Assembly: GCA_022827405.1 (NCBI GenBank)
Contig: JAJDTA010000145.1
Location: 1-48,471, forward strand
Direction of reading: 5' to 3'
Length of the DNA stretch: 48,471 nt
Source of the DNA: Acidimicrobiia bacterium
Lineage (GTDB): Bacteria; Actinomycetota; Acidimicrobiia; Acidimicrobiales; Bin134
Positions 17,343 through 25,543 of this stretch are shown here, piece after piece. Below the pieces are notes generated by a model. The model was not told the origin of the DNA. It worked only from the letters and a program-made list of their open reading frames with translations, and made no database searches. The position numbers and the translations under genes are program-made. Each line of letters starts with the position of its first letter. Position 1 is the stretch's first letter.

Positions 17343-18824
17343 ATGGCACTGGCCGAATTGGAGCCGCTGAACGTCGACGACGAATATCGCCTGCTCATCG
17401 GAGGCGACTGGGTGACCCCGGAGGCGGGCACCTACGAGATCGTCGACCCGAACACCACCCAGGTGATCGGCCACGCCCCCGAGGCGTCGACTTCGCAGGT
17501 GGCCGACGCGGCTGCCGCGGCCAAGGCAGCTCTGCCGGGCTGGCGAGACACTCCGATGGCTGAGCGCTGCGCCTTGCTGGGCCGGGCTGCTGATCTGATC
17601 GACGAGCGGATCGGCGGCCTGACTGGGCTGCTTCAAGGGGAGACCGGGGCCACCATCAACATCACCGAGGCGGTGCAGCTTCCCGCGTGCGGCGACCGAT
17701 TCCGCCAGTACGAGATACCGGTGGACCTGGACGAGTCAATGGCGCCGTACCCGGTGGAGGCCAATCCGCTGGGGCCGGGCGGTTTGGCGGGGGCCCACGT
17801 AATCCGCCAACCGGTGGGGGTGGTGGCCTGCATCACCTCGTACAACTTCCCGCTGGTCAATGTCTCAGGCAAGGTTGCCCCTGCGCTGGCTATGGGCAAC
17901 ACCGTGGTGATCAAGCCAGCGCCACAGGATCCCCTGGCCATGATCAAGGTGGTGGAGATCATCGAGGAGGCCGGGTTCCCGCCAGGAGTGGTCAACATCA
18001 TCACCGGCTCGGGGGCCGCGGCGGGAGCCGCCCTGGTGGGGTCGCCCGATGTGAACATGGTGAGCTTCACCGGTTCGTCCGCGGTGGGGGTCAAGATCAT
18101 GAGGGCCGGAGCAGCCACCATGAAGCGCCTGCTCATGGAGCTGGGCGGCAAGGGGGCCTGCGTGCTCACCGACGACTGCAACGTGGACGCCGCGATTGGG
18201 GCCATCGCCTCGGTGTGGGGGCTTCACAGCGGCCAGATCTGCACCGCTCCCACCCGGGTGATCGTCCACCGCTCCCGCTACGACGAGGTGGTGGACAAGC
18301 TGACCGCGGTGGCCGGGATGCTCAAGGTGGGCGACGCCCTCGATCGGGAGACGATCGTCGGCCCGGTCATCACCGAGCTGCACCGCAACCGGGTGGAGCA
18401 CTTCATCGCCAGCGGCGTGGCCGATGGGGCCACCATGCTGTGCGGTGGGGAGCGCCCGGACTTGCCCGGCTACTTCGTGGCCCCAACCTTGCTGGCGGAT
18501 TGCGAGCCGGACATGCGGGTGGTGACCGAGGAGATCTTCGGGCCGGTGGTGGCGGTGATGCCCCACGACGGCGACGACCACGCGGTGGAGCTGGCCAACA
18601 GCAGTCGCTACGGCCTGTTCAGCTACGTGTTCGCCGAAAGCCCCGCCCGGGCCTTCGAGATTGGCCAGCGCATCCAATCGGGCAACGTCGGCATCAACTC
18701 ACTGGCCCCCCACGTCCACGCCCCATTCGGCGGCTTCAAGATGAGCGGCGTAGGCCGCGACCGAGGCATATTCGGCCTCCACGCCTACAGCGAACTCCAA
18801 GCCCTGAGTTGGGTATCGAGCTAG
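17343..18824 (+). CDS. NAD(P)-dependent aldehyde dehydrogenase
   Basis: A 493-residue ALDH-superfamily enzyme. The general base Glu266 is in MELGGKG and the nucleophile Cys300 in SGQICTAPTR, with the normal 34-residue spacing. FTGSSAVG is the cofactor-binding turn. It oxidises an aldehyde to an acid, and the substrate cannot be deduced. AGGGGG precedes the ATG at a good distance. It is followed by an APH-fold kinase 27 bases on. Confidence 0.93.
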   Translation: MALAELEPLNVDDEYRLLIGGDWVTPEAGTYEIVDPNTTQVIGHAPEASTSQVADAAAAAKAALPGWRDTPMAERCALLGRAADLIDERIGGLTGLLQGETGATINITEAVQLPACGDRFRQYEIPVDLDESMAPYPVEANPLGPGGLAGAHVIRQPVGVVACITSYNFPLVNVSGKVAPALAMGNTVVIKPAPQDPLAMIKVVEIIEEAGFPPGVVNIITGSGAAAGAALVGSPDVNMVSFTGSSAVGVKIMRAGAATMKRLLMELGGKGACVLTDDCNVDAAIGAIASVWGLHSGQICTAPTRVIVHRSRYDEVVDKLTAVAGMLKVGDALDRETIVGPVITELHRNRVEHFIASGVADGATMLCGGERPDLPGYFVAPTLLADCEPDMRVVTEEIFGPVVAVMPHDGDDHAVELANSSRYGLFSYVFAESPARAFEIGQRIQSGNVGINSLAPHVHAPFGGFKMSGVGRDRGIFGLHAYSELQALSWVSS

Positions 18825-18851
18825 CTGATTGGAGGCGACACACTGGTTGGC

Positions 18852-19640
18852 GTGGTTGAGGAGCCCCTTGGCGGGGGAATTGCGAACGCTGGGCAGGTAG
18901 TCCGGGTCGGTCCGCATGTTCTTCGACCGTCGAATCCTTACTCACGTTCGATTCACGCTTTTCTTAGCGCGGTGAGGCGCGCCGGATTTGAGGGCGTTCC
19001 CGAACCGGTCGGCGTTGATGACGATGGCCGCGAGCGGCTCGTGTTCATCGAAGGCGAGGTTCCGATAGCGCCATATCCGGAGTGGAGCCAGTCGGATACC
19101 GCATTGGCATCGATGGTCGAGCTGCTGCGCGGCTTCCACGACGCCGCCAAGGGCTTCGACCCTCAGGACCTCACTTGGAACGACAGTTTGGCGGACCCGG
19201 CAGGCGGGACAGTGGTATGCCACAACGATGTGTGCCCGGAGAACGTTGTATTTCGGGATGGCGTCGCCATTGCCTTGCTCGACTTCGAGTTTGCGGCTCC
19301 TGGACGCCCGGTATTCGACTTGGCCCAACTGGCCCGTCTTTGTGTGCCGATCGAAAACGACCTCGACCAAACCCGTCTCGGGTGGCAGCCTGCTGACCGG
19401 CCGGCTCGGCTGCGGCTGGTAGCCGACGCTTACGGTCTAGACCGAGACGGCCGGAAGGAACTGCTGACCACAATCGACGTCGCCCTCACCCGTGGCGAGG
19501 AGTTCGTCCGCCGCAGAGTGGAAGCTGGTGACCCCAACTTCGTCGAAATGTGGAACCAAACCGATGGCCCCGAGCGCTACAACCGCCGACGCCACTGGTG
19601 GAATGACAACCACCATCACTTCGCAGCCGCTCTCCGCTGA
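18852..19640 (+). CDS. APH-fold phosphotransferase
   Basis: A 262-residue aminoglycoside-phosphotransferase/choline-kinase-fold protein. The catalytic loop VCHNDVCPENVVF matches HxDxxxxN, and LLDFEFAAPG is the metal-binding motif with DFE in place of the usual DFD or DFG. The N-terminal lobe is short and the ATP-binding Lys segment is not obvious. Such proteins phosphorylate small alcohols or amines, and resistance should not be assumed. The GTG start is uncertain. Confidence 0.7.
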   Translation: MVEEPLGGGIANAGQVVRVGPHVLRPSNPYSRSIHAFLSAVRRAGFEGVPEPVGVDDDGRERLVFIEGEVPIAPYPEWSQSDTALASMVELLRGFHDAAKGFDPQDLTWNDSLADPAGGTVVCHNDVCPENVVFRDGVAIALLDFEFAAPGRPVFDLAQLARLCVPIENDLDQTRLGWQPADRPARLRLVADAYGLDRDGRKELLTTIDVALTRGEEFVRRRVEAGDPNFVEMWNQTDGPERYNRRRHWWNDNHHHFAAALR

Positions 19641-19720
19641 GGACACGCCCCACGGCCAGTAGACTCAGGTGATATCGGCCTTGTGAGGCCCGTGCTTCGG
19701 CCTATCCGGCCCCTCGAATA

Positions 19721-19736
19721 ACAACTTGTAAGTTGT
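19721..19736. promoter_or_regulatory. Operator-like dyad of toxin-antitoxin operon
   Basis: ACAACTT (19721-19727) and AAGTTGT (19730-19736) form a 7-bp inverted repeat with a 2-bp spacer, 22 bases before the toxin start in an AT-rich stretch. Antitoxin-binding autoregulatory sites are commonly placed here. Confidence 0.5.
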
Positions 19737-19758
19737 ATTAGCTGGAAGTAGGGTCCAA

Positions 19759-20106
19759 ATGTGGGAGGTCGAGTACACCGACCAGTTCGAGCATTGGTGG
19801 GGCAAGCTGGCTGTAGGCCAACAGCGCCGGATCTCAGCGGCTGTCGATCTGCTCATACGCGACGGTCCCAGCTTGGGCCGTCCCTTTGTGGACACCGTCG
19901 CCCGCAGTCGGCACTCCAATATGAAGGAACTGCGGGTAAGCACGCTTCGGATTCTCTTCGCCTTCGACCCGTTGCGGAAAGCGATCCTACTGATGGGCGG
20001 GGACAAGTCCGGTCAATGGACCCGGTGGTACCCACGGGCTATCCGTCGAGCTGATGACCTCTACGACCAGCATCTGGTTTCCCTACGAGACGAAGGATTG
20101 ATCTGA
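19759..20106 (+). CDS. Type II toxin, RelE/HigB-like (Gp49 group)
   Basis: A 115-residue RelE/ParE-superfamily toxin of the phage Gp49-like group. Typical segments are MWEVEYTDQFEHWW at the N-terminus, KELRVSTLRILFAFDP in the core, and a late GGDKSGQWTRWYPRAI. Relatives cleave mRNA on the ribosome. The toxin precedes the antitoxin, the HigBA order. Its TGA stop shares one base with the antitoxin start (TGATG), so translation is coupled. The gene sits between chromosomal metabolic genes with no mobile element. Confidence 0.85.
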   Translation: MWEVEYTDQFEHWWGKLAVGQQRRISAAVDLLIRDGPSLGRPFVDTVARSRHSNMKELRVSTLRILFAFDPLRKAILLMGGDKSGQWTRWYPRAIRRADDLYDQHLVSLRDEGLI

Positions 20107-20429
20107 TGGCCAAGAAATTCAAAGACCTCGCGGCGCCCCTCTACGCCGATCCCAAGTCTCGGGAGCAAGTAGAGCGGCACAAGCGGGACATGGAAGCCGA
20201 CATCTTCGCGTGCAAGATGGTAGATCTGCGTCAAGAACTGGGGATCAGCCAGACCGATCTGTCCGAGCGGCTAGGCATATCCCAGGCTGGTGTCTCCAAG
20301 CTAGAACGGTCCACCGACCCCAAGCTCTCCACAATGCGCAAGCTCACCGAAGCCCTCGGAGGAACCCTGCACATCGAGGTGCGCGTCGGAGACCGTTCCA
20401 TCGAACTCGGCACGGAGGCCATTGACTAG
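20106..20429 (+). CDS. XRE-family antitoxin, HigA-like
   Basis: A 107-residue helix-turn-helix protein. The HTH is DLRQELGISQTDLSERLGIS followed by QAGVSKLER, at about residues 40-68. The first 35 residues are charged and the C-terminus (GGTLHIEVRVGD) matches the HigA2-type XRE antitoxin. It should neutralise the preceding toxin and repress the operon, probably at the dyad 19721-19736. Confidence 0.87.
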   Translation: MAKKFKDLAAPLYADPKSREQVERHKRDMEADIFACKMVDLRQELGISQTDLSERLGISQAGVSKLERSTDPKLSTMRKLTEALGGTLHIEVRVGDRSIELGTEAID

Positions 20430-20436
20430 AGAGAGC

Positions 20437-20455
20437 CACTCGGAGCAGCCGAGTG
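20437..20455. terminator. Hairpin after toxin-antitoxin operon
   Basis: CACTCGG (20437-20443) pairs perfectly with CCGAGTG (20449-20455) around an AGCAG loop. It sits between the convergent antitoxin and SDR genes. There is no T-tract, so its terminator strength is uncertain. Confidence 0.4.
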
Positions 20456-20488
20456 AAAATCGCCACAGACGAGTGGTTTGAACGGCTC

Positions 20489-21325
20489 CTAGACTGGGCG
20501 GCGGCCGCCGGGGTAGGGGGTGGTGGCGTCGAGGGTCATGACGGTGAGGTCTAGTTTGTCGAGCAGGGAGAGGCTGGACAGGATTTCGCCGCAGCGGTCG
20601 ATGGGGCAGTCGCACAGGGCCACGGCTGCTTCCACCATGGCTTCCATTGACTCGATCTGGTCGGGGCGCAGGATGTTCCCCACCAGCTCGTCGGCCCCTT
20701 CCGACAACACCGCCGCTTGGGGTTCGATGGTGTTGATGCGGATGTTGCGGGGGTGCAGTTCCACGGCTAGTGCGCTGGTCATGCGGTTCAGGGCCGCTTT
20801 GGTGGTGCCGTAGAACCCGAAAGTGCCCTTCACTCCGTCGGAGGGGAACGGCGGGCCGACAGCCAGGTTGGCGGTGGCGCTGGAGAGGTTGACGATCCAG
20901 CCTTCTCCGGCGGCTTCCATGTCAGGCAAGGCCGCGTCGATGAGGTCGTGAGGGGCCAGCAGGTTGATCTCCAGCATCAGGCGGCGCCTCTTCAGCGGGT
21001 AGCCAACCATGGGCTGGTAAATGGCCGCCGCGGCGTTGTTGACCAGAATGTCGATGGGGCCAAGCGCCTCCCGGGTCTGGGGCACGATGGTCGCTCGGCT
21101 GTCAGCGTCGGCCAAGTCGGCCTGGATGGCGATGTGGGTGCCGGAGTGGGCATTGAGCTCAGCCAAGGTCTCGTTGAGAGAGCCGGGCAGGGTGGGGTGG
21201 GAGTCCAGTGTTCGGGCGGTGATGGCCACGTTGGCCCCTTCAGCAGCCAGCCGTTGGGCGATGCCTTTGCCGATGCCCCGGCTGGCTCCAGTGACGATGG
21301 CATTTTTGCCTTCGAATCGCTTCAT
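20489..21325 (-). CDS. SDR-family oxidoreductase
   Basis: A 278-residue short-chain dehydrogenase/reductase. NAIVTGASRGIGKGIA is the NAD(P)-binding turn and NNAAAAIYQP the NNAG-like motif. A catalytic Tyr in GFYGTTKAAL replaces the usual YxxxK spacing with Y-G-T-T-K. The start at ATG 21325 is fixed by TAGGAT seven bases upstream. An extra 30 residues in a longer frame look non-coding. It diverges from the Sec-peroxiredoxin gene. Substrate unknown. Confidence 0.85.
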   Translation of the reverse strand: MKRFEGKNAIVTGASRGIGKGIAQRLAAEGANVAITARTLDSHPTLPGSLNETLAELNAHSGTHIAIQADLADADSRATIVPQTREALGPIDILVNNAAAAIYQPMVGYPLKRRRLMLEINLLAPHDLIDAALPDMEAAGEGWIVNLSSATANLAVGPPFPSDGVKGTFGFYGTTKAALNRMTSALAVELHPRNIRINTIEPQAAVLSEGADELVGNILRPDQIESMEAMVEAAVALCDCPIDRCGEILSSLSLLDKLDLTVMTLDATTPYPGGRRPV

Positions 21326-21332
21326 GGCCAGC

Positions 21333-21338
21333 ATCCTA
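21333..21338 (-). promoter_or_regulatory. Leaderless -10 box of SDR gene
   Basis: TAGGAT on the minus strand, seven bases before ATG 21325. It decides between that start and in-frame ATGs further upstream. Confidence 0.5.
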
Positions 21339-21403
21339 AGTTCGCCGGCCTTCACACCTCGCAGTGAGGAGCCTCCAACTGCTCTGTCGCTGACCGCCGG
21401 TAC

Positions 21404-21409
21404 TAGGGT
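21404..21409 (+). promoter_or_regulatory. Leaderless -10 box of Sec-peroxiredoxin
   Basis: TAGGGT ends eight bases before ATG 21418 and supports a start upstream of the in-frame UGA. Confidence 0.5.
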
Positions 21410-21417
21410 CGCCACTC

Positions 21418-21888
21418 ATGTTGAGTGAAGGAACAAAGGCGCCGGAGTTCACTGCGCCCGACCAGGACGGCAACGATTTGTCTTTGGCTGACCTGCGGGG
21501 CAACTGGGTGGCGTTCTGGTGGTACCCGAAGGCGTCCACCAAGGGTTGAACCATCCAGGGACAGGGATTCCGTGATCGAATCTCCGAGTTTGAGGCCCTC
21601 AATGCCGTCGTGGTGGGGGCGTCGTTCGACTCCGTGGAGGACCAGAAGGGTTTTGTGGATGGCGAGAGCTTTCCCTTTGCCCTGATCTCTGATCCCGACC
21701 GGTCCGTTGGGCGGGCCTATGACGCCGAGCGGGCCGAGGGCGAGCCCTACTACGAGTATGGGCTGCCCCGCCGGATCAGCTACCTGATCTCACCCGACGG
21801 CACCGTGGCCAAGGCCTACGACCTTGAGGGTCAGGACTTGGCTGAGCACGCCGCCGTGATCATCGCCGACATCAAAGCGCTGAGCTAG
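21418..21888 (+). CDS. Selenocysteine peroxiredoxin (AhpC/TSA, BCP-like)
   Basis: A 156-residue peroxiredoxin if UGA 21547-21549 is read as selenocysteine (Sec44). The frame APEFTAPDQDGNDL, FWWYPKASTKG-U-TIQGQGFRD, VVVGASFDSV and PFALISDPDRSVGRAY is an uninterrupted thioredoxin-fold peroxidase. UGA stands at the peroxidatic cysteine. The resolving cysteine found five residues later in many BCP proteins is absent (Gly/Gln there), so an external thiol probably recycles it. A strong SECIS-like hairpin follows. A naive call would begin at 21610 and miss the active site. Confidence 0.9.
21564..21584 (+). promoter_or_regulatory. SECIS-like hairpin of peroxiredoxin
   Basis: GGGATTC (21564-21570) pairs with GAATCTC (21578-21584), with one G-U pair. 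The 7-nt loop is CGTGATC. The loop G at 21572 is 22 nt after the UGA, within bacterial SECIS spacing. Confidence 0.65.
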
Positions 21889-21903
21889 AAGTCCAGAGCT
21901 AAA

Positions 21904-22845
21904 TCAGAACTCGATTACCCAGCGCCCGCGCGTCCCGCCGGCTTCCAAGCGGGCGTGAGCTTCTGAGGCGTTCTCCATGGGAACCGTGCCGGCCACCCGC
22001 AGGGATACCTGGCCGTCTTCGGCCTGTTGGCGCAGGCGGTCGAGGCGGGCGTAGTCCTTGTCGTATGCGAACACCCAGGTGATGTGGAATTGGATGCCCC
22101 GCTCGCCATTGCCCGGCCACCCCCGCACCGAGGCGAAGCCGCCGCCGTCGCGCACCGCGGCCACCAGCGGCTCCATCTGCACCGACCCGTCGGCCAGGCC
22201 GTCCACGCCGTCGGGGGCGTGCTCTCTGATCCGGTCGGCCACGTCATCTCCCCGGCGCACGATCACGTCGGCCCTGAACGAGGCCACCAGCTCCTCGTCG
22301 GCCTCGGAGGAGTCAGCGATCACCCGCAACCCGTCGGCCTTGGCCAACTCCACCATGTAGCCGCCGTAGCACCCCGCCGCCCCGGTGACGGCCAGCGTCT
22401 GTCCCGGCTGGAGGTTGAGCTGGTCGAGGCTGAGCCGGGCGGTGAGGCCGTTCATGGGCAAGGTGCTGGCCTCGGCGAACGACGAGCCCGCCGGCATCCG
22501 GGCCACTGATTCCGCCGACAGCACCACATATTCCGAGTAGGCCCCGTGCGATCCCATGGGCACCACCATGGCCATCACGTGGTCGCCCACGGCCAGGTCG
22601 GTCTGGGCGCCCTCGCCGACCTGGTCCAGCACGCCGGCCACATCCATACCCGGGATATAAGGCGGCGGGCCGGTCTTGGCCTGCTGCTCGGCTCGAGTGC
22701 CGGCTCGCACGTGGGTGTCGGTGGGGCTGACCGCGGTGGCCCGCACCCGGACCCGCACCTGGCCGGGACCAGCCTCAGGCGTGGGCAACTCCACCACCTC
22801 CAGCGCTTCCGGTCCGCCGTACTCGATTACTCCAACTGCTCGCAT
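21904..22845 (-). CDS. Quinone reductase-like MDR oxidoreductase
   Basis: A 313-residue zinc-free medium-chain dehydrogenase/reductase of the NADPH:quinone reductase group. It has a GroES-like N-terminus (VIEYGGPEALEVVELPTP), an early PYIPGMDVAG and a Rossmann turn AVTGAAGCYGGYMVE. ATG 22845 is supported by TAGGCT eight bases upstream. The longer frame to 22956 adds unrelated residues. It lies tail to tail with the peroxiredoxin, 15 bases apart. Confidence 0.86.
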   Translation of the reverse strand: MRAVGVIEYGGPEALEVVELPTPEAGPGQVRVRVRATAVSPTDTHVRAGTRAEQQAKTGPPPYIPGMDVAGVLDQVGEGAQTDLAVGDHVMAMVVPMGSHGAYSEYVVLSAESVARMPAGSSFAEASTLPMNGLTARLSLDQLNLQPGQTLAVTGAAGCYGGYMVELAKADGLRVIADSSEADEELVASFRADVIVRRGDDVADRIREHAPDGVDGLADGSVQMEPLVAAVRDGGGFASVRGWPGNGERGIQFHITWVFAYDKDYARLDRLRQQAEDGQVSLRVAGTVPMENASEAHARLEAGGTRGRWVIEF

Positions 22846-22853
22846 GGGCCGAG

Positions 22854-22859
22854 AGCCTA
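22854..22859 (-). promoter_or_regulatory. Leaderless -10 box of quinone reductase
   Basis: TAGGCT on the minus strand, eight bases before ATG 22845. Confidence 0.45.
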
Positions 22860-22885
22860 CCCGTGTCCCGGCACGCGGCCTCGGC

Positions 22886-23713
22886 TCAACTCGAGGCGCG
22901 AGAGGCCACCACGTCGGTGAAGTCCACAAACGAGCGCAGGGTGTGGCCCCCGTCAACGGTGATGAACTGGCCGGTGGTGAAGCTCGACTCCGGTCCGGCT
23001 AGGTACCGGATGGCCCCGGCGACGTCGTCGGGTCGGCCGATGCGCTGGAGGGGCTGCTGCTCGAGGTATTGGGCTACCACCGAGTCGTTGTTCACCAAGC
23101 CCTGGGTGGTGTCGGTTGCGGTCAACCCCGGGCGGACCGCGTTGACCCGCACGCCGACGGCCCCCAGCTCATCTGCGGCCACCCTCACCAGGGCGTCAAC
23201 CCCGGCCTTGCCCGCGCAGTAGGGGGCCAAGAAGCGACACGACTGGATGGCCGATGTGGACGACACCGCCACGATGGAGCCGCCCCCGGCGTCGGCCATG
23301 TGGCGCCCGGCGTGTTTGATCATGATGAACGGAACCACCACGTTGAAGCTGACCGTCTCGGCCACTTGCTCCGGCTCGTAGTCGAGGATTGCGGCCATGG
23401 CACCCCCACCGGGCACCGACACCGCCATGTCGAGCCGGCCGGTGGGCTCGGCGGCCAGCGCCACCGCGGCCTGCACCTGATCGCTGTCGGTGGCGTCGCA
23501 GGCGGTCCAGCGGATCGAGCCGCCCGATTCGGCGGCCAGCGGGGCCAACTCGTCGGCCACCTCTTGCAGGTGGCCCTCGCTGCGGCTGGCGATCACCACA
23601 TGGGCCCCGTCGGCCACCAGCAGCCGGGCTGTGGACCGGCCGATGCCACCGGCGCCCCCGGTGACCAGGGCAGCCATCCTGGCCAGCGGCAGGTTCTCAG
23701 ACGGGTTGCTCAT
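22886..23713 (-). CDS. SDR-family oxidoreductase
   Basis: A 275-residue classical SDR. AALVTGGAGGIGRSTA binds the cofactor, SSTSAIQ supplies the Ser and YCAGKAGVDAL the Tyr/Lys catalytic pair. The C-terminal TGQFITVDGGHTLR is typical. ATG 23713 overlaps the stop of the upstream LLM gene in ATGA, so the two form an operon and may act in one pathway. Confidence 0.9.
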   Translation of the reverse strand: MSNPSENLPLARMAALVTGGAGGIGRSTARLLVADGAHVVIASRSEGHLQEVADELAPLAAESGGSIRWTACDATDSDQVQAAVALAAEPTGRLDMAVSVPGGGAMAAILDYEPEQVAETVSFNVVVPFIMIKHAGRHMADAGGGSIVAVSSTSAIQSCRFLAPYCAGKAGVDALVRVAADELGAVGVRVNAVRPGLTATDTTQGLVNNDSVVAQYLEQQPLQRIGRPDDVAGAIRYLAGPESSFTTGQFITVDGGHTLRSFVDFTDVVASRASS

Positions 23714-24681
23714 AGGTTGGCTACTCCTTCGCGAACGACGGTGCACAGCAGTTCGGCATGGCGATGGGCCAGATCGTCGGGCATGCCGGCGATGCTGGCC
23801 CAGCAGTAGGCCTCCACCATGGGGATGCCCTCGGACAAGCGGCCCAGATGGGCGATGGCATCATCGGGGGTCAGTACCTCCAGCGGGGAGATGACCCCCA
23901 TGGTGCTGCGCCGCTCCCGAAGCTTCTCCACTGTGAGTGGGCTGGGGGTTTTGCCGGTGCCCGACGCCCCCGCGGCCCGGTAAGTGTTGAGCTGCCAGGC
24001 CAGATGGGGGAGGATGCGCTCGTGGGCCTCCTCGGGGTCGTCGGCCACCACCATGCTCACGATTCCGGCCATCTTGGCGGTACCCGGGTCGTGGCCGCCC
24101 TCGGCCAGGCCCTCGGCATAGGGCTCCAGAGACGACTGGTTGATGGACAGCAGACCGCAGCCCAGCCGACCGGCTCGGCGGGCGCCCTGGGGGCCTTGGT
24201 AGCCCAGCCAAATGGGAAAGGGGTTCTGCACGGCCGGCGGGGTGACGACGCCGCCGTCGAGCAGTTCCCGAACCTCCCGCACCCGCTGGTCGGTGATCGT
24301 GTAGCGCCTGGACAGATCAGCCCCGTAGGCCTCAAACTCGTCGTACACGTAGCCCGCGCCCAGCCCTAGGTCGATCCGGCCGTTGCTGATCTGGTCGGCC
24401 ACGGCGGTCTCTTCGGCGATCTGGGGGGCGATGCGCAATGGGGCCAGCAGCACCGCGGTGCCGATCCTGACGCGCTTCGTTCGCGCCGCCACTGCGGCGG
24501 CGAAGGTGAGGGGCTGGGGCAGATAACCGTCCTCGAAGAAGTGGTGCTCGCTGAGCCACACCGAGTCGGCCCCCCACTCCTCGGCTTGGGTGGCCAGCTC
24601 CAGCGACTGTCGATAGAAGTCGGGCCAGGGCCTTTGCCAGTCGGGTGGGTTCCGCAGGTCCAGGTAGATGCCGATGCGCAT
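23710..24681 (-). CDS. LLM-class flavin/F420-dependent oxidoreductase
   Basis: A 323-residue luciferase-like TIM-barrel enzyme. It has WGADSVWLSEHHF, a segment VRIGTAVLLAPLR, and GRIDLGLGAGYV, all standard for the family. The cofactor may be FMN or F420. It leads an operon with the SDR above. TAGGGT six bases before ATG 24681 suggests leaderless transcription. Confidence 0.9.
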   Translation of the reverse strand: MRIGIYLDLRNPPDWQRPWPDFYRQSLELATQAEEWGADSVWLSEHHFFEDGYLPQPLTFAAAVAARTKRVRIGTAVLLAPLRIAPQIAEETAVADQISNGRIDLGLGAGYVYDEFEAYGADLSRRYTITDQRVREVRELLDGGVVTPPAVQNPFPIWLGYQGPQGARRAGRLGCGLLSINQSSLEPYAEGLAEGGHDPGTAKMAGIVSMVVADDPEEAHERILPHLAWQLNTYRAAGASGTGKTPSPLTVEKLRERRSTMGVISPLEVLTPDDAIAHLGRLSEGIPMVEAYCWASIAGMPDDLAHRHAELLCTVVREGVANL

Positions 24682-24687
24682 GGCCTG

Positions 24688-24693
24688 ACCCTA
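24688..24693 (-). promoter_or_regulatory. Leaderless -10 box of LLM gene
   Basis: TAGGGT on the minus strand, six bases before ATG 24681. Confidence 0.5.
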
Positions 24694-24709
24694 CTGATAT
24701 TGCGTGCCT

Positions 24710-25543
24710 CTACTCGTCTTGGGTGGCTGGGGGCATCCAGTCGGGCCAGTGCTCGGCCAGGGTGAGCGACCATTCCGGTGGGCGCTTCTCCAGAAAGGCC
24801 ATGACTCCCTCGGTGGCGTCGGGCTGGCCCATGACGTGGAGGTGGATGCGGCGCTCCATCTCGTTGATGATCCCTTGGTCGCCGGGCGAGGTGGTCCACA
24901 GCAGGCGCTTGCTGAGGGCAACCGACACCGGGGCCACGTTGATGGATATGTCGCGGGCGACCTCCATCGCCGCAGGCAGCACCTCATCGGCGGGCAGGGC
25001 AGCGGTGGCCAAGCCCATATCGGCGGCCTCTTGCCCGGTGTACATCTGGCCGGTGAGCAGGATTTCGAGCGCCTTGGCGTGGCCCACGGTACGGGGCAGG
25101 GTCCAATGGGAGCGGAAGTCGGGAAGCACCCCCCGGCGGTTCTGCACGATGCCCCATCGGGCGTCGACGGCGATGTAGCGGATGTCGCACTGGAGGGCCA
25201 TGGTCATGCCCAGGCCCACAGCATGGCCGTTGACGGCGGCGATCACCGGCTTGCGCACATCCCAGGGGTGGAACTCCAGCGCGTCGGAGCGGAAGCCGTC
25301 AGGGTTGGGTGCGCCGAACACGCCCGGCCCGCCGGAGAAGTCGGCCCCGGCGCAAAAGGCGCGGCCGGCGCCGGTGATCACAACCGCCCGTACTTCCTCG
25401 TCGGCGTCGCAGCGGCGCAGGGCGTCAGCCAGCTCAGTGCCCATCAGAGTGCTGAAGGCGTTGAGCTTCTCGGGACGGTTCAGCGTGATCACCGCCACCC
25501 GGTCGTCCACCGAATAGGCGATGTCTTGGTAGTCGTCAGTCAC
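24710..25543 (-). CDS. Crotonase (enoyl-CoA hydratase family)
   Basis: A 277-residue crotonase. VAVITLNRPEKLNAFS opens it, with oxyanion segments FCAGADFSG and AVNGHAVGLGMTMAL. The acidic residue usual in hydratases at the ...RRGVLPD position is partly kept. The GTG start at 25543 overlaps the ATPase stop (GTGA) and has GAGGAG about 10 bases upstream. A longer frame to 25633 reads into the ATPase gene. The coupling to a cation pump is unexpected. Confidence 0.86.
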   Translation of the reverse strand: MTDDYQDIAYSVDDRVAVITLNRPEKLNAFSTLMGTELADALRRCDADEEVRAVVITGAGRAFCAGADFSGGPGVFGAPNPDGFRSDALEFHPWDVRKPVIAAVNGHAVGLGMTMALQCDIRYIAVDARWGIVQNRRGVLPDFRSHWTLPRTVGHAKALEILLTGQMYTGQEAADMGLATAALPADEVLPAAMEVARDISINVAPVSVALSKRLLWTTSPGDQGIINEMERRIHLHVMGQPDATEGVMAFLEKRPPEWSLTLAEHWPDWMPPATQDE

